Positions 10,101 through 16,544 of a stretch of DNA of 64,000 bases are shown here, in pieces. Source of the DNA: Pseudomonas wenzhouensis (GTDB lineage Bacteria > Pseudomonadota > Gammaproteobacteria > Pseudomonadales > Pseudomonadaceae); the NCBI RefSeq assembly GCF_021029445.1, contig NZ_CP072610.1:3224001-3288000 (forward strand). Reading direction: 5' to 3'. The translations under genes and the position numbers were made by a program. Every line of letters starts with the position of its first letter. The first letter of the stretch is position 1. The notes beneath the pieces were generated by a model. It was not told the DNA's origin. It worked only from the letters and a program-made list of their open reading frames with translations, and made no database searches.

Positions 10101-11067
10101 CCCGAACAGCAACGGTTCTGTCACACAGATAGCGACCGGCACAACAGATTTCAACTTATCACTGAGCGGGACAGGAGGAACACCTTACTGGAGTAATAGC
10201 AACAAACTCCTAGGAGTTAATGCACCAAGTTCTGGCAGTGAGAACCAGGTTATTAATTACCGAAGTTCCGATAATGAAGTACTGTCCTTTAACCTTGCAG
10301 CCTCGGACGAGGTATTGATCACATCAATACAAATTGGCACGAGTGGCCTGACAAGCTGGAGCGAGCAGGCACAATACCGAGTCAATGGTGAAGGTAATTG
10401 GATTACGGTTAATCGGGTTAGCAGTAGTTCCCCAACCATATCCATTGACAATCCGGACGGTATTTCAACCATAGAGCTACGAGCTTCCAGTAGTGGTACC
10501 ACTTTCTCTGTAACCACAGTCAATGTTGGCTATAAGAAAACACCTACTGATGGCACAGAGATAAAACTCGACTTCGGCGCCACCGTGACCGATGGTAATG
10601 GTGACTCAGCCAGCACCGACTTCTCCGTAGTTATAGATCCGAACCAAACCTTACAAGGTACTACGGGCAACGATGTACTTGCTGGTGGTTCGGGCAACAA
10701 CATCCTGGTCGGCGGCAACGGTGATGACATCCTGATCGGCGGTGCTGGCGACGACACCCTGACCGGTGGCAGCGGCAAGGACACCTTCGTCTGGAAACAG
10801 GGTGACATTGGTCATGACATCATCACTGACTTCTCTGTCGGTCAAGACAAGATCGACCTGAGCGATCTGTTCAAGGATTTGACGGAGGCGGAAAACTTGA
10901 CCCAATACCTGCGCGTGAGCGACAGCGACCCATCGAAACTGGAAATCAGTACCGACGGCAACTTCGCTACAGGTGGCGCAGCCGATATCACCATCACGTT
11001 CAGCAATGGTGTGATGGCCGACTCCCTGATCGCTGGTAACGACCTCATCGTCAAGAACCACGACTAA
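1180..11067 (+). CDS. lapA: Giant LapA-type RTX adhesin (retention module, tandem Ig-like repeats, T1SS C-terminus)
   Basis: A 3295-residue surface adhesin; AGGAG lies 7 bases before the ATG. Residues 1-100 form the N-terminal retention module that anchors LapA in the outer-membrane channel. The LapG cleavage motif TAAG is at 101-104, followed by a Gly/Ala-rich linker. Residues 168-470 hold three 101-aa repeats and 575-2163 hold seven 227-aa repeats, all Ig/calcium-binding type beta domains with DDVYK and DTVTATLT signatures. Diverged repeats follow, then a region like choice-of-anchor K near 2535-2690, and a Ser/Asn-rich lectin-like module near 2990-3130. RTX nonapeptides (GGNGDDILI, GGAGDDTLT) lie at about 3160-3200, then a type I secretion C-terminal domain. 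With lapD, lapG and a TolC gene adjacent, it should be held at the cell surface when c-di-GMP is high and released by LapG when it falls. The family is certain; the exact orthologue (LapA or MapA) is not. Confidence 0.93.
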   Translation: MSNIAAIVKSLVGQVFAVSVDGFKRQIFEGDRLMQGEQVLTSLGGEVVLQLSNGETVALAGNSSWQAEAPTEDTTAGTDTPSELEQALAAGFDPTTDLEATAAGPGAGGAGGAAGGGHSFVMLDATAQRLDPTIGFPTGPIGSATDFAREEIGEDDTNTGVPAGISATVTLTSDGQVTEGGKITVTATVSSPVTGSPLIIDLGNGITITIPVGESTGFTEVDTRDDDVYKQGDETVTFEIVGTSGGNYENLNTNSTTSTIVSDDSDPTVITLTSDDSVTEGGKITVTAEVSNPVTGTPLVIDLGNGNTITIPVGQSTGSIEVDTRDDDVYKQGDETVTFEIVGTTGGNYENLDTTSSTSTTVVDDNDATVITLTSDDSVTEGGKITVTATVDNPVTGSDLVIDLGNGNTITIPVGESTGSIEVDTRDDDVYKQGDETVTFEIVGTTGGNYEALDTSSTTDTTVVDDTDTVTATLTAEQDSVAEGGVITYTVTLTDANGNLVKAPENMTFTLADGTVVSIEKDASSGSADSDPVADDAFQGGQDDVTNSIVGVTGDDTFEDLATAGDTSVVVTDEPGTPGNPGDPGTPNGGDPITITIAATKEEFAENEEQTFTVSIDKPVDRDVVVTLDGGKTVTILANQGSTTYTRPAQGDDVYKDGADLSIPLEGAKAANGDAFENLTLGAPAEAKVVDTVDTVTATLTVDSSSVAEGGEITYTITLSGPAHADFTKHDGLKFELDNGETITIEAGATSGSVKVTVDDDAFVGGQPTITNGIKGVLEGSDSEFEELATAGETSVTVTDEPGTPGNPGDPGTPNGGDPITITIAATKEEFAENEEQTFTVSIDKPVDRDVVVTLDGGKTVTILANQGSTTYTRPAQGDDVYKDGADLSIPLEGAKAANGDAFENLTLGAPAEAKVVDTVDTVTATLTVDSSSVAEGGEITYTITLSGPAHADFTKHDGLKFELDNGETITIEAGATSGSVKVTVDDDAFVGGQPTITNGIKGVLEGSDSEFEELATAGETSVTVTDEPGTPGNPGDPGAPNGGDPITITIAATKEEFAENEEQTFTVSIDKPVDRDVVVTLDGGKTVTILANQGSTTYTRPAQGDDVYKDGADLSIPLEGAKAANGDAFENLTLGAPAEAKVVDTVDTVTATLTVDSSSVAEGGEITYTITLSGPAHADFTKHDGLKFELDNGETITIEAGATSGSVKVTVDDDAFVGGQPTITNGIKGVLEGSDSEFEELATAGETSVTVTDEPGTPGNPGDPGTPNGGDPITITIAATKEEFAENEEQTFTVSIDKPVDRDVVVTLDGGKTVTILANQGSTTYTRPAQGDDVYKDGADLSIPLEGAKAANGDAFENLTLGAPAEAKVVDTVDTVTATLTVDSSSVAEGGEITYTITLSGPAHADFTKHDGLKFELDNGETITIEAGATSGSVKVTVDDDAFVGGQPTITNGIKGVLEGSDSEFEELATAGETSVTVTDEPGTPGNPGDPGTPNGGDPITITIAATKEEFAENEEQTFTVSIDKPVDRDVVVTLDGGKTVTILANQGSTTYTRPAQGDDVYKDGADLSIPLEGAKAANGDAFENLTLGAPAEAKVVDTVDTVTATLTVDSSSVAEGGEITYTITLSGPAHADFTKHDGLKFELDNGETITIEAGATSGSVKVTVDDDAFVGGQPTITNGIKGVLEGSDSEFEELATAGETSVTVTDEPGTPGNPGDPGTPNGGDPITITIAATKEEFAENEEQTFTVSIDKPVDRDVVVTLDGGKTVTILANQGSTTYTRPAQGDDVYKDGADLSIPLEGAKAANGDAFENLTLGAPAEAKVVDTVDTVTATLTVDSSSVAEGGEITYTITLSGPAHADFTKHDGLKFELDNGETITIEAGATSGSVKVTVDDDAFVGGQPTITNGIKGVLEGSDSEFEELATAGETSVTVTDEPGTPGNPGDPGTPNGGDPITITIAATKEEFAENEEQTFTVSIDKPVDRDVVVTLDGGKTVTILANQGSTTYTRPAQGDDVYKDGADLSIPLEGAKAANGDAFENLTLGAPAEAKVVDTVDTVTATLTVDSSSVAEGGEITYTITLSGPAHADFTKHDGLKFELDNGETITIEAGATSGSVKVTVDDDAFVGGQPTITNGIKGVLEGSDSEFEELATAGETSVTVTDEPGTPGNPGDPGTPNGGDPITITIAAKETQYFENQKPVFTISISPNVDRDVEVTLSNGDKVTILANTGSIDYEAPAQGDDVFKDGEPLTIGLAGATDSDGVEFENLSLGSPASTTIVDTVDTVTATLTAVGTPTLGGEITYQVNLTTDANLPIDQHGKITVELESGRIIEIAPGGTTGSIQFTLDQSGSLIDSIKKITVEGTQFEKLTTAGSIDLIISNTPPTITAGTAVVSEEGLPGGVPDTKGTSDETDEAIYVGQLVISDPDSANLSVKLIAPSDGNITSSGVGVHWTLSTDGQTLIGKAGSTEVINATIDNDGNYRIELKAPVDHPLQDLEDVLDFDIGVTVSDEVSTVTSKITVTIEDDSPEAMPDSQEITIPVSHVSVGGLEAGFINAAPDKGTANNAFTYENTDSDSYTDKISWGSGSSSSKSSYTFQDNEGLRASGQILTDSDFKIGTLTHNNLPLGSSDAVMKTVDLVVKLNVVIDGVSTTITHVVKLTHTETPNDKTPASHPDNDDIIELANSQLAQTFTIGDRTYELEIKGFLDKNGDLVSKIYTTEQAATSYDLYAVIKSTDTLPVETGDVSSVYDIGADGALLVAEGDYITWNGATDNGDGTHTLVTDFGTFTGRADGTYKFEVSREARDNMDVGQVENLKFSYTIRDSDGDTSTADVTITLKGAKNLPTVPVVEAAAETLVISSETGTKAEASLGIEVGRDVAGSSVKITAANDTSLNGQQVTGTTTVNGIQHTVSITSDGVPLVYRSTANGGLEAVKQGTNEVVFKVSGNAANGSYNVEMLGTLDQPSASFSRGITFPNSNGSVTQIATGTTDFNLSLSGTGGTPYWSNSNKLLGVNAPSSGSENQVINYRSSDNEVLSFNLAASDEVLITSIQIGTSGLTSWSEQAQYRVNGEGNWITVNRVSSSSPTISIDNPDGISTIELRASSSGTTFSVTTVNVGYKKTPTDGTEIKLDFGATVTDGNGDSASTDFSVVIDPNQTLQGTTGNDVLAGGSGNNILVGGNGDDILIGGAGDDTLTGGSGKDTFVWKQGDIGHDIITDFSVGQDKIDLSDLFKDLTEAENLTQYLRVSDSDPSKLEISTDGNFATGGAADITITFSNGVMADSLIAGNDLIVKNHD
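1681..2589 (+). repeat. Three tandem 303-bp coding repeats in the adhesin
   Basis: Three in-frame units begin at 1681, 1984 and 2287. Each encodes a 101-residue domain with 'LTSD..VTEGGKITVTA', 'TITIPVG.STG', 'EVDTRDDDVYKQGDETVTFEIVG' in that order. The units differ by scattered synonymous and non-synonymous changes, so they are older or less homogenised than the 681-bp array that follows. Confidence 0.9.
2902..7668 (+). repeat. Seven tandem 681-bp near-identical coding repeats in the adhesin
   Basis: Exactly seven in-frame 681-bp units (7 x 681 = 4767 bp) start at 2902, 3583, 4264, 4945, 5626, 6307 and 6988. Each encodes 227 residues: a PGTPGNPGDPG linker, an Ig-like domain starting 'DPITITIAATKEEFAENEEQ', and a second Ig-like domain with 'ATLTVDSSSVAEGGEITYTI'. 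I see only a handful of substitutions among copies: GGCTCG instead of GGTTCA in units 2 and 7, a Thr-to-Ala change in the linker that starts unit 3, and silent changes at the start of unit 1. A diverged eighth unit begins at 7669. Such arrays change copy number by recombination and are easily collapsed in assemblies. Confidence 0.95.
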
Positions 11068-11077
11068 AAGGAAATTA

Positions 11078-11099
11078 CCCGCTGCCAGACGGCAGCGGG
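11078..11099 (+). terminator. Candidate terminator after the adhesin gene
   Basis: A perfect 9-bp stem (CCCGCTGCC / GGCAGCGGG) with a 4-base loop starts 11 bases after the stop codon. The trailing sequence TATCTTCC is a poor U-tract, so termination may be partial and the next small gene could be co-transcribed. Confidence 0.6.
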
Positions 11100-11136
11100 T
11101 ATCTTCCGTGAATCGTTTGGTCGAGGATTCCCACCG

Positions 11137-11478
11137 ATGCTCTACATAAAACGCGACCCCACAGGCAATCTGCTCCGGGTCGAGCCGACTCCTTTCGAAG
11201 ATATGGACGGCGAGCTAGCGGCTGATAGCCAGGAGGCACAGGCCTGGTTCGCCAATCAGGAGGTCGAGAGTAGCCTGGCGCAATTACGCCAGAGCGACCA
11301 GGACATGGTTCGGGTGCTGGAGGATTTGATCAGCACTCTGATCGATAAAGGTTTGCTACGGATTACCGATCTGCCGGAAGCAGCACAGGCCAAGCTCATT
11401 GGACGGAGCAAGGCACGTGATGCTCTGGGCGGCCTGAACAGGCTGATCAATGACGACGATGATGCAGGATTGATTTGA
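11137..11478 (+). CDS. Conserved hypothetical 113-aa protein
   Basis: A small acidic soluble protein starting 'MLYIKRDPTGNLLRVE' with GAGGA 9 bases upstream. It has no signal peptide or membrane segment; the middle part (about residues 44-75) is predicted helical and the C-terminus is Asp-rich. From memory, similar ~110-aa proteins in Pseudomonas are sometimes labelled 'tryptophan synthase beta-like', which the length makes implausible as an enzyme. It lies between lapA and the lapG-lapD pair on the lapA strand. Function unknown. Confidence 0.7.
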   Translation: MLYIKRDPTGNLLRVEPTPFEDMDGELAADSQEAQAWFANQEVESSLAQLRQSDQDMVRVLEDLISTLIDKGLLRITDLPEAAQAKLIGRSKARDALGGLNRLINDDDDAGLI

Positions 11479-11558
11479 AGCCGTAGCCGGATGCCTGTCA
11501 GTCAAGCGTCGGGAGAGGGTTCGCTCAAGGAGCCGAGGATGGTAAGGACACTGCATCG

Positions 11559-11611
11559 GTAGGGCGGGTGGAAACCCGCCAATAGCCTCTGACGGGTTGC
11601 ACCCGCCCTAC
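11559..11611. repeat. REP-like inverted repeat between convergent genes
   Basis: Perfect 12-bp arms, GTAGGGCGGGTG at 11559 and CACCCGCCCTAC ending at 11611, enclose a second GGCGGGT/ACCCGCC hairpin. This looks like one of the dispersed intergenic palindromes of Pseudomonas genomes. It sits between the small hypothetical gene and the convergent lapD and could act as a bidirectional terminator. Confidence 0.65.
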
Positions 11612-11752
11612 GAATCTGTCGAGCCTGGCTACTTCGTTCAGCCTCAGCGCTTTTCATCGAGTTTTTTCGCACAACAACGCATAGCGCGATTGCCCTGGGC
11701 GCTGTTTTTTCTGTGCGCACGGCGGATCCTACTGCGGCACCGTAGACACACC

Positions 11753-13693
11753 TTACGCCTGCCGCCATGGCGCCGGTTCGCCGAACAGGCGACCCTGAAC
11801 ACCAGCAATGCCCATGGTGCTCAGCACTCGCCACTCCCCTTCGCTCTCCACCCGTTCGGCAATCAACGGCAAGTCGATGCTGCTCGCTGCGCGTTGCATC
11901 GCTTCGATGAACAGCTTCTTGTCGTTTTCCTGATCAATGGCCCGGATATAGCTGCCGTCGACCTTGAGGTAATTCAGTCCCAGCCTGGCGAGGTTACCGA
12001 TCATGCTGAAGCGCCCACCAAAGTGCTGGAGCGCCAGACCAAAGCCCAGTGCATGCAGGCGCTCGGCCATCGACTCGAGCTGACTCTGCGCTGGCAACTG
12101 ATCTTCATCGAGCTCCAGAGTGAGAAAACCCGCCAGTTCCTTGTTCTGCTCCAGCACACGATAGAGTTGCTCCAGCAGCTGGTTATCGCGCAGAAGATGA
12201 CTGGAGATACTGACGGCGATGGGATGGCGATGCTGTCGCAGATGATCGAAAGCTTGCTCCAGCATGCTCAGATCCAACCTGGCCATCCAGCCAAAGCGCT
12301 CCAACCATGGCAGCAAGACGCTTGCCGGCAATAGCTCGCCATTGGCATCTGGCAGCCGAGCCAATACCTTGTGGTGCCAGACTTCGTGCGTGCTACCGGC
12401 TTTGAGAACCGGCTGGAAATAGAGCTGGAAGCACCGCTGCGTCAGGGCCTCATCCAGCAACTGGTGCCAGTGCCGGGTCTGGTCGGCCAGCACCGGGCCG
12501 CCCTGCTGAGTGCTGAACGCCCAGCTGTTAGGCCCAGAACTCATGGCCACCGTAAGCGCCTGATCAAGCCCTTGGTAGAGACCGGATAGCGAATCGCCAG
12601 GGGCAAAGGGCGTGATACCGACATACGCGGACAAATCGCAATCAGCAGACAACGTCTGCCGTAAATGCTCCAGGGCCTGAAGCACTTGCCCTGCCACCTG
12701 TTCGGCCTCTTCCCGCTGCAAACCCAAGCCGAGCAAGGCGAACTCGCCGCCGCGATTACGAGCCAGTGGATAGCGCCCTTGAGACAGTGTTTGCAACTGC
12801 TCGGCAACCTCGACCAGCAATTGATCGGTACGCTGGCCGCCAAGGGATTGGTTCAAAACCGCCAGGTCATGCAGTTGCAGCAGGAACAGATAGCCACTGC
12901 TGGTCAGATCCTCACCGCCCAGACGGTTATGCAGTTGCATATCAAAATGACGCCGATTGGCCAGGCCGGTCAGCGCATCCTTATAGGCCTCATCACGCAG
13001 TTTTTCGCTACGCGCGGCCTCCTCGGCAAAGAGTGCCTTGAGCTTTTCCACCATCTGATTCATCGCGCTGACGACACGGCGAAACTCCGGTGTTTTCGGC
13101 AACTGCGGCAAGCTGAGAAACTCGCGGCGAGCGATGGCCTTGGACTGCTCGACCATATAGTCCAACGGGCGTAGCTGACGCTTGAGAAAAAGACCGCCCA
13201 ACACGACGCAGAGCACACTGCTGAGCGCCAACCAGAGCAGGCTACCCAACGCGCCCTGCCACAGTTTGCCAATGGCGAACAACGGATGGCTGACCACTTC
13301 CACTCGAGCGGCCTGACGCCAGCCATCGCTGACATACGCCTCGCCAACGGCAGGTTGCAAACCTACAAGACGGATAAACCACTGCGGCGCCACACCTGAC
13401 ACCGGCACCCCGCTACGCTCGACCGTCACGTCGCCGCTGACCTGGTCGATGACCCGAATACTCTCGAAGTAGCCGCTATCGAAGATGGAGCTGACCATCA
13501 ATTCGACCATGGCTGGATCTTCGATATGCGTCCCAAGCGATAACCCCAGCGCGGTCGCTGCATCCTGTGCGTGCGAACGCAACTGACTGACCTGCTGCTC
13601 CCGCGAGCTCTCCACGCCGACCAGAAAGCTGCCCGCGAAGTTGACCAGCATCAGCAGGCAGATCGCGATGAACAACTGCTTGAACAATGACAT
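11753..13693 (-). CDS. lapD: LapD: inner-membrane c-di-GMP receptor (degenerate GGDEF-EAL)
   Basis: A 646-residue protein. The start at 13693 is chosen because AAGGAG lies 6 bases upstream and 'MSLFKQLFIAICLL' matches the family N-terminus; an in-frame ATG 5 codons earlier overlaps this RBS. Order: transmembrane helix (about 5-25), periplasmic output domain, second transmembrane helix (about 155-175), HAMP, GGDEF, EAL. Both catalytic domains are degenerate: RGGEF replaces GGDEF and KVLAR replaces EALxR, as in LapD. LapD is not an enzyme: c-di-GMP binding to the EAL domain makes the periplasmic domain sequester LapG, keeping the adhesin on the cell. It lies just downstream of lapG on the same strand, almost certainly as one transcript. 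Confidence 0.95.
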   Translation of the reverse strand: MSLFKQLFIAICLLMLVNFAGSFLVGVESSREQQVSQLRSHAQDAATALGLSLGTHIEDPAMVELMVSSIFDSGYFESIRVIDQVSGDVTVERSGVPVSGVAPQWFIRLVGLQPAVGEAYVSDGWRQAARVEVVSHPLFAIGKLWQGALGSLLWLALSSVLCVVLGGLFLKRQLRPLDYMVEQSKAIARREFLSLPQLPKTPEFRRVVSAMNQMVEKLKALFAEEAARSEKLRDEAYKDALTGLANRRHFDMQLHNRLGGEDLTSSGYLFLLQLHDLAVLNQSLGGQRTDQLLVEVAEQLQTLSQGRYPLARNRGGEFALLGLGLQREEAEQVAGQVLQALEHLRQTLSADCDLSAYVGITPFAPGDSLSGLYQGLDQALTVAMSSGPNSWAFSTQQGGPVLADQTRHWHQLLDEALTQRCFQLYFQPVLKAGSTHEVWHHKVLARLPDANGELLPASVLLPWLERFGWMARLDLSMLEQAFDHLRQHRHPIAVSISSHLLRDNQLLEQLYRVLEQNKELAGFLTLELDEDQLPAQSQLESMAERLHALGFGLALQHFGGRFSMIGNLARLGLNYLKVDGSYIRAIDQENDKKLFIEAMQRAASSIDLPLIAERVESEGEWRVLSTMGIAGVQGRLFGEPAPWRQA

Positions 13694-13712
13694 CGATAGC
13701 TCCTTCATCGCC

Positions 13713-14420
13713 TCAAGGGAAACCTTCGGCGCGCATTTTCCTCAATAGATCCTGCCAGCGCGACAGCCGCTTGCTGTCGCCGACCTGCTTGCCACCACCG
13801 CTACCCGGCAGCCATAGCCCTTCGGCATTGAAGGCGTATACGGGCACAAGATCAGTACGCTGGCTGGCTGGCTCGATCGCATCGATCAGATTGTCGAGAA
13901 CCAGCGGAGTCGCGGACGGGTGAGGGTAATAGGTGAGCACCATATGCGCCTGGTTGAGACGCACGGCTTTGACGTAGGTGATGCGCAGCTTTTCGCTGGG
14001 CAGACCAAGCTGACGCAGGCTGAAATATTTGGCGATGGCAAATTCTTCGCAGTCACCCGCCCCGCGATACAGGGCCTCGACCGGTGTCGCCCAGTAATCC
14101 TCTACACCCCATAGCTCTCGATCATCGCGAAAGCGCAGGCGCAGGTTGAAAAAGAGGTTAACGGCTTTGAGTTTTTCTGCTTCGTCCGCATCGCCCTGCT
14201 CCTTGAGCAAGCGCTGCCAGTCACTCATGCGGCGCTGCGCCTCATGAGAAGGACCATAGAGCTGCTCGGCACGCTTGCCGATCAGCTCAAAATCCCAGAC
14301 ATCCGGCGCGCCTGCAAACAGGACTGCACTGCCTGCTAGCAAGGCAAGCGACAGCCCGAATAGCAAGTGACGAACAATCGGCGGCACAGTGGGTGAGTTC
14401 CTACATCTAGTGGCCCGCAT
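13713..14420 (-). CDS. lapG: LapG: periplasmic cysteine protease that releases the adhesin
   Basis: A 235-residue bacterial transglutaminase-like cysteine protease (BTLCP/DUF920). With the ATG at 14420, a hydrophobic export segment covers about residues 17-37. The catalytic triad is visible: Cys124 in GDCEEF, His159 in QAHMVL and Asp176 in VLDNL. Acidic residues next to the Cys fit the family's calcium site. LapG cuts LapA after the TAA of the TAAG motif, which is present in the neighbouring adhesin. The start is uncertain: the frame stays open upstream to 14549, and a GTG at 14387 preceded by TAGGAA is an alternative. The frame upstream of 14420 overlaps the broken DUF1145 gene, so the short form is preferred. 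Confidence 0.9.
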   Translation of the reverse strand: MRATRCRNSPTVPPIVRHLLFGLSLALLAGSAVLFAGAPDVWDFELIGKRAEQLYGPSHEAQRRMSDWQRLLKEQGDADEAEKLKAVNLFFNLRLRFRDDRELWGVEDYWATPVEALYRGAGDCEEFAIAKYFSLRQLGLPSEKLRITYVKAVRLNQAHMVLTYYPHPSATPLVLDNLIDAIEPASQRTDLVPVYAFNAEGLWLPGSGGGKQVGDSKRLSRWQDLLRKMRAEGFP

Positions 14421-14475
14421 GCTGAGGGGCTTCGGAGCAAAAGGCAATCGCCAAAGGCCACTATCTAACTTGGGT

Positions 14476-14720
14476 TCAGCACAATCGTTGCAGGTACAAC
14501 ATGCCAAAGAGCAATACATGCAGGCGCCGCCACCACAGCCCTGGCACATTCTGAAGACGCGAGCAAAACAGCAGCAGTGCGACGATGTGCGCCAGCAGAA
14601 TCAGCAGGGCCGACCAGTTGACCCAGCCTCCGAGCGCGTTGCAAAGAGATAGAACAGATTGAGCAGCGCCACCAGCCAGAACATGGCCAGGACACCTTTG
14701 GCGAAAGACAGCAGGTTCAT
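14476..14720 (-). pseudogene. DUF1145-family small membrane protein, frameshifted
   Basis: The start is the second of two adjacent ATGs, 6 bases after GGAGG. The first frame gives 'MNLLSFAKGVLAMFWLVALL', then at about 14637-14642 it leaves the family pattern and soon stops. One base out of frame the sequence continues 'LGGWVNWSALLILLAHIVAL' and ends 'LLFGMLYLQRLC'. Adding one base near GCAACG would restore an 81-residue protein with two hydrophobic helices, typical of DUF1145. The family has no firm function. This is either a real single-base deletion or a sequencing error. The 3' end lies just upstream of lapG. Confidence 0.75.
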
Positions 14721-14914
14721 CATGTTCCTCCGGTCGGATGAGCCTTGAGTGGGACGCACCGCACGACGTATGCCTCCCTTTCGCCTGTCTGCGATCCCAA
14801 TCCGCAGGAAACGTGCCCCGCGGTGAATGTTGTGAACAACGCTAATATCACTGAAAGGCCGCAATCGCTTCGCGCCGGGGCGGCGCTCCTACAGGGGCGA
14901 GTCCGCAGAACTGG

Positions 14915-15748
14915 CTAGCGCAACATTAAGCCAAACGCTTCGTCGGCGAAATCGAAGCAACTGAGAAAACGACGAATCTCCAGCAAGTTGCCATCGACTT
15001 TCACGTCTCCCAGCAGCGCGCCCTTGACCAGAACGCCTTCGCCGGTCAGCAAGGTTTCCATGAAGCGCTTGTCCATCGACAGCCGCAAGCCCGTGCCCTC
15101 GGGAATGTCCCGATGCAACTGCGCCACGCCGCGACGAACCTCCAGCGCCCATTGTTCGTCCAAGTCCGGGAAGCTGAAGCCCAGGGTCAGCTCCACCTCG
15201 GCGGCCTTCTCCGGATCAATACGGGTAACCCAGTTCTGCAGGAAACTCTGCGGCGTGAAGCTGCGCACCATATCCGGCGATAGGAACACCTTGCGCATCT
15301 CCATCGAACGTTGACGGATGCCATCGCCATCCAGCTTGCCTTCCAGCTCCATGGCACTCATCAGGTACCAGTTGCGCCAGTTGATGTTCATGCTGGCGTA
15401 GCCAAGCTTACGGAAGCTGCGCGCCTTGATCTCACGCGCCAGCTTGTCCTCATGGTCAACGCGGATCGCATAGCCGGCCAGCTCGGCGGCCCACTGGTAA
15501 TCTCCCTTGAGATAGGCATTACCGGCGTAGTAGAACGCAGCCTGGGCCAAGCCAGCGGTCGCGCGCAGCCCCTGAGCGTGCAGTGCGACAATTTTCTGGT
15601 GCTCAAGTGCCTGGTAGCCGACAGCGACGTACTGAGCATGGCGCCCTGGGACGTAATTGCAGACGAGGTACACAGCGGCCAACTCAGCCTGCTGCCTCAG
15701 AACCTGCATCAGCATTCGGCCTATGGCCTGGTGAGTCGTGCCGGGCAC
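14915..15748 (-). CDS. Alkyl-sulfatase dimerisation and C-terminal domains only (truncated)
   Basis: A 277-residue frame with a GTG start. 'GDYQWAAELAGYAIRVDHED' and 'GYASMNINWRNWYLMSAMEL' match the dimerisation domain of SdsA/YjcS-type alkyl sulfatases. The last ~120 residues ('ELTLGFSFPDLDEQWALEVR' to the end) match the SCP2-like substrate-binding C-terminal domain. The N-terminal metallo-beta-lactamase catalytic domain of these ~650-residue enzymes is absent, and an in-frame stop lies a few codons upstream. Only ~95 bp separate it from the next gene, so there is no room for the missing half. It is most likely the remnant of a deletion; a stand-alone lipid-binding role cannot be excluded. 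Catalysis of alkyl-sulfate hydrolysis is not expected. Confidence 0.65.
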   Translation of the reverse strand: MPGTTHQAIGRMLMQVLRQQAELAAVYLVCNYVPGRHAQYVAVGYQALEHQKIVALHAQGLRATAGLAQAAFYYAGNAYLKGDYQWAAELAGYAIRVDHEDKLAREIKARSFRKLGYASMNINWRNWYLMSAMELEGKLDGDGIRQRSMEMRKVFLSPDMVRSFTPQSFLQNWVTRIDPEKAAEVELTLGFSFPDLDEQWALEVRRGVAQLHRDIPEGTGLRLSMDKRFMETLLTGEGVLVKGALLGDVKVDGNLLEIRRFLSCFDFADEAFGLMLR

Positions 15749-15843
15749 AGCCTGTCACCAGCTGCGCAGGCAATGGTCGAAGCGATCAGGCGGGTGGATG
15801 AAGAAACACCGCGCGGCGAGCGCGCGGAGGACTGAAGAGCCGT

Positions 15844-16284
15844 TTACCAGCGCCGTTCGCCACTGCGGCGCTGCTCGTTATAACGATGCCCATTGGAAAA
15901 ACGCTGCTGCGTGTTACGCCCGCCCTCCCAACCGCGCTGGATCTGTCCACTGCGGTGCTCATGGCGACGCTGGTCGCGGCGATAGTCATGTCGTGGTTGT
16001 TCGTGACGCTTGTAGCCGTCGCGATAACGCTGTTCATGGCCGTAATGTTGACGCGGCGGCGGCGCCGGCACATAGCGCGGAGGAGCCTGGTGGTACTGGT
16101 GACGGCGATCATCATAGTAATAGCGAGGCGTCACGTAGACAGGTGGTGCGTAGTAGTCACGCCGATAACCATCGTAGTAACGATAGGACTGGCCGTTGTG
16201 ATAACTGCGGTCGAAGCCACCGCCGTAAACGGCGCAGCCGGAAAGCAGCAAGAGCAAAACGGAAAACAGCATCTTGTAGGGCAT
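15844..16284 (-). CDS. Small Tyr/His/Arg-rich lipoprotein
   Basis: A 146-residue protein with AGGAGG ahead of the ATG. Residues 1-17 form a lipoprotein signal peptide ending in the lipobox LLSGC (Cys17). The mature part is of very low complexity: YYDGYRRDYY, HQYHQAPPRYVPAPPPRQHY and many RHE/RRD pairs, strongly basic and rich in Tyr, His and Arg. No catalytic motif is visible. It is likely anchored in the envelope; the composition suggests interaction with polyanions or metals, which is inference only. Confidence 0.7.
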   Translation of the reverse strand: MPYKMLFSVLLLLLSGCAVYGGGFDRSYHNGQSYRYYDGYRRDYYAPPVYVTPRYYYDDRRHQYHQAPPRYVPAPPPRQHYGHEQRYRDGYKRHEQPRHDYRRDQRRHEHRSGQIQRGWEGGRNTQQRFSNGHRYNEQRRSGERRW

Positions 16285-16544
16285 GGCGGCCTCCTGTGAC
16301 CGCTGGGGCGACGCCGACCGATGTCGGCCTCCGGGACGGTAATCCCTGAAGCGTCAGACAACGCGGTGTAGAACTAGTGCGATTCACTTCGTCGGCTGTT
16401 GCCAGCACCGCAGCCCAGCGCTCCCACGGACAGTGACTTCACGATCGCGGCCCGCGGAACAATACACAAACTGTGATCACAACTGGCGCTTACCCCTGCC
16501 AGCAAGCTAGCATCACGCCATCAGCCCGATCTCCGGATTCACCC

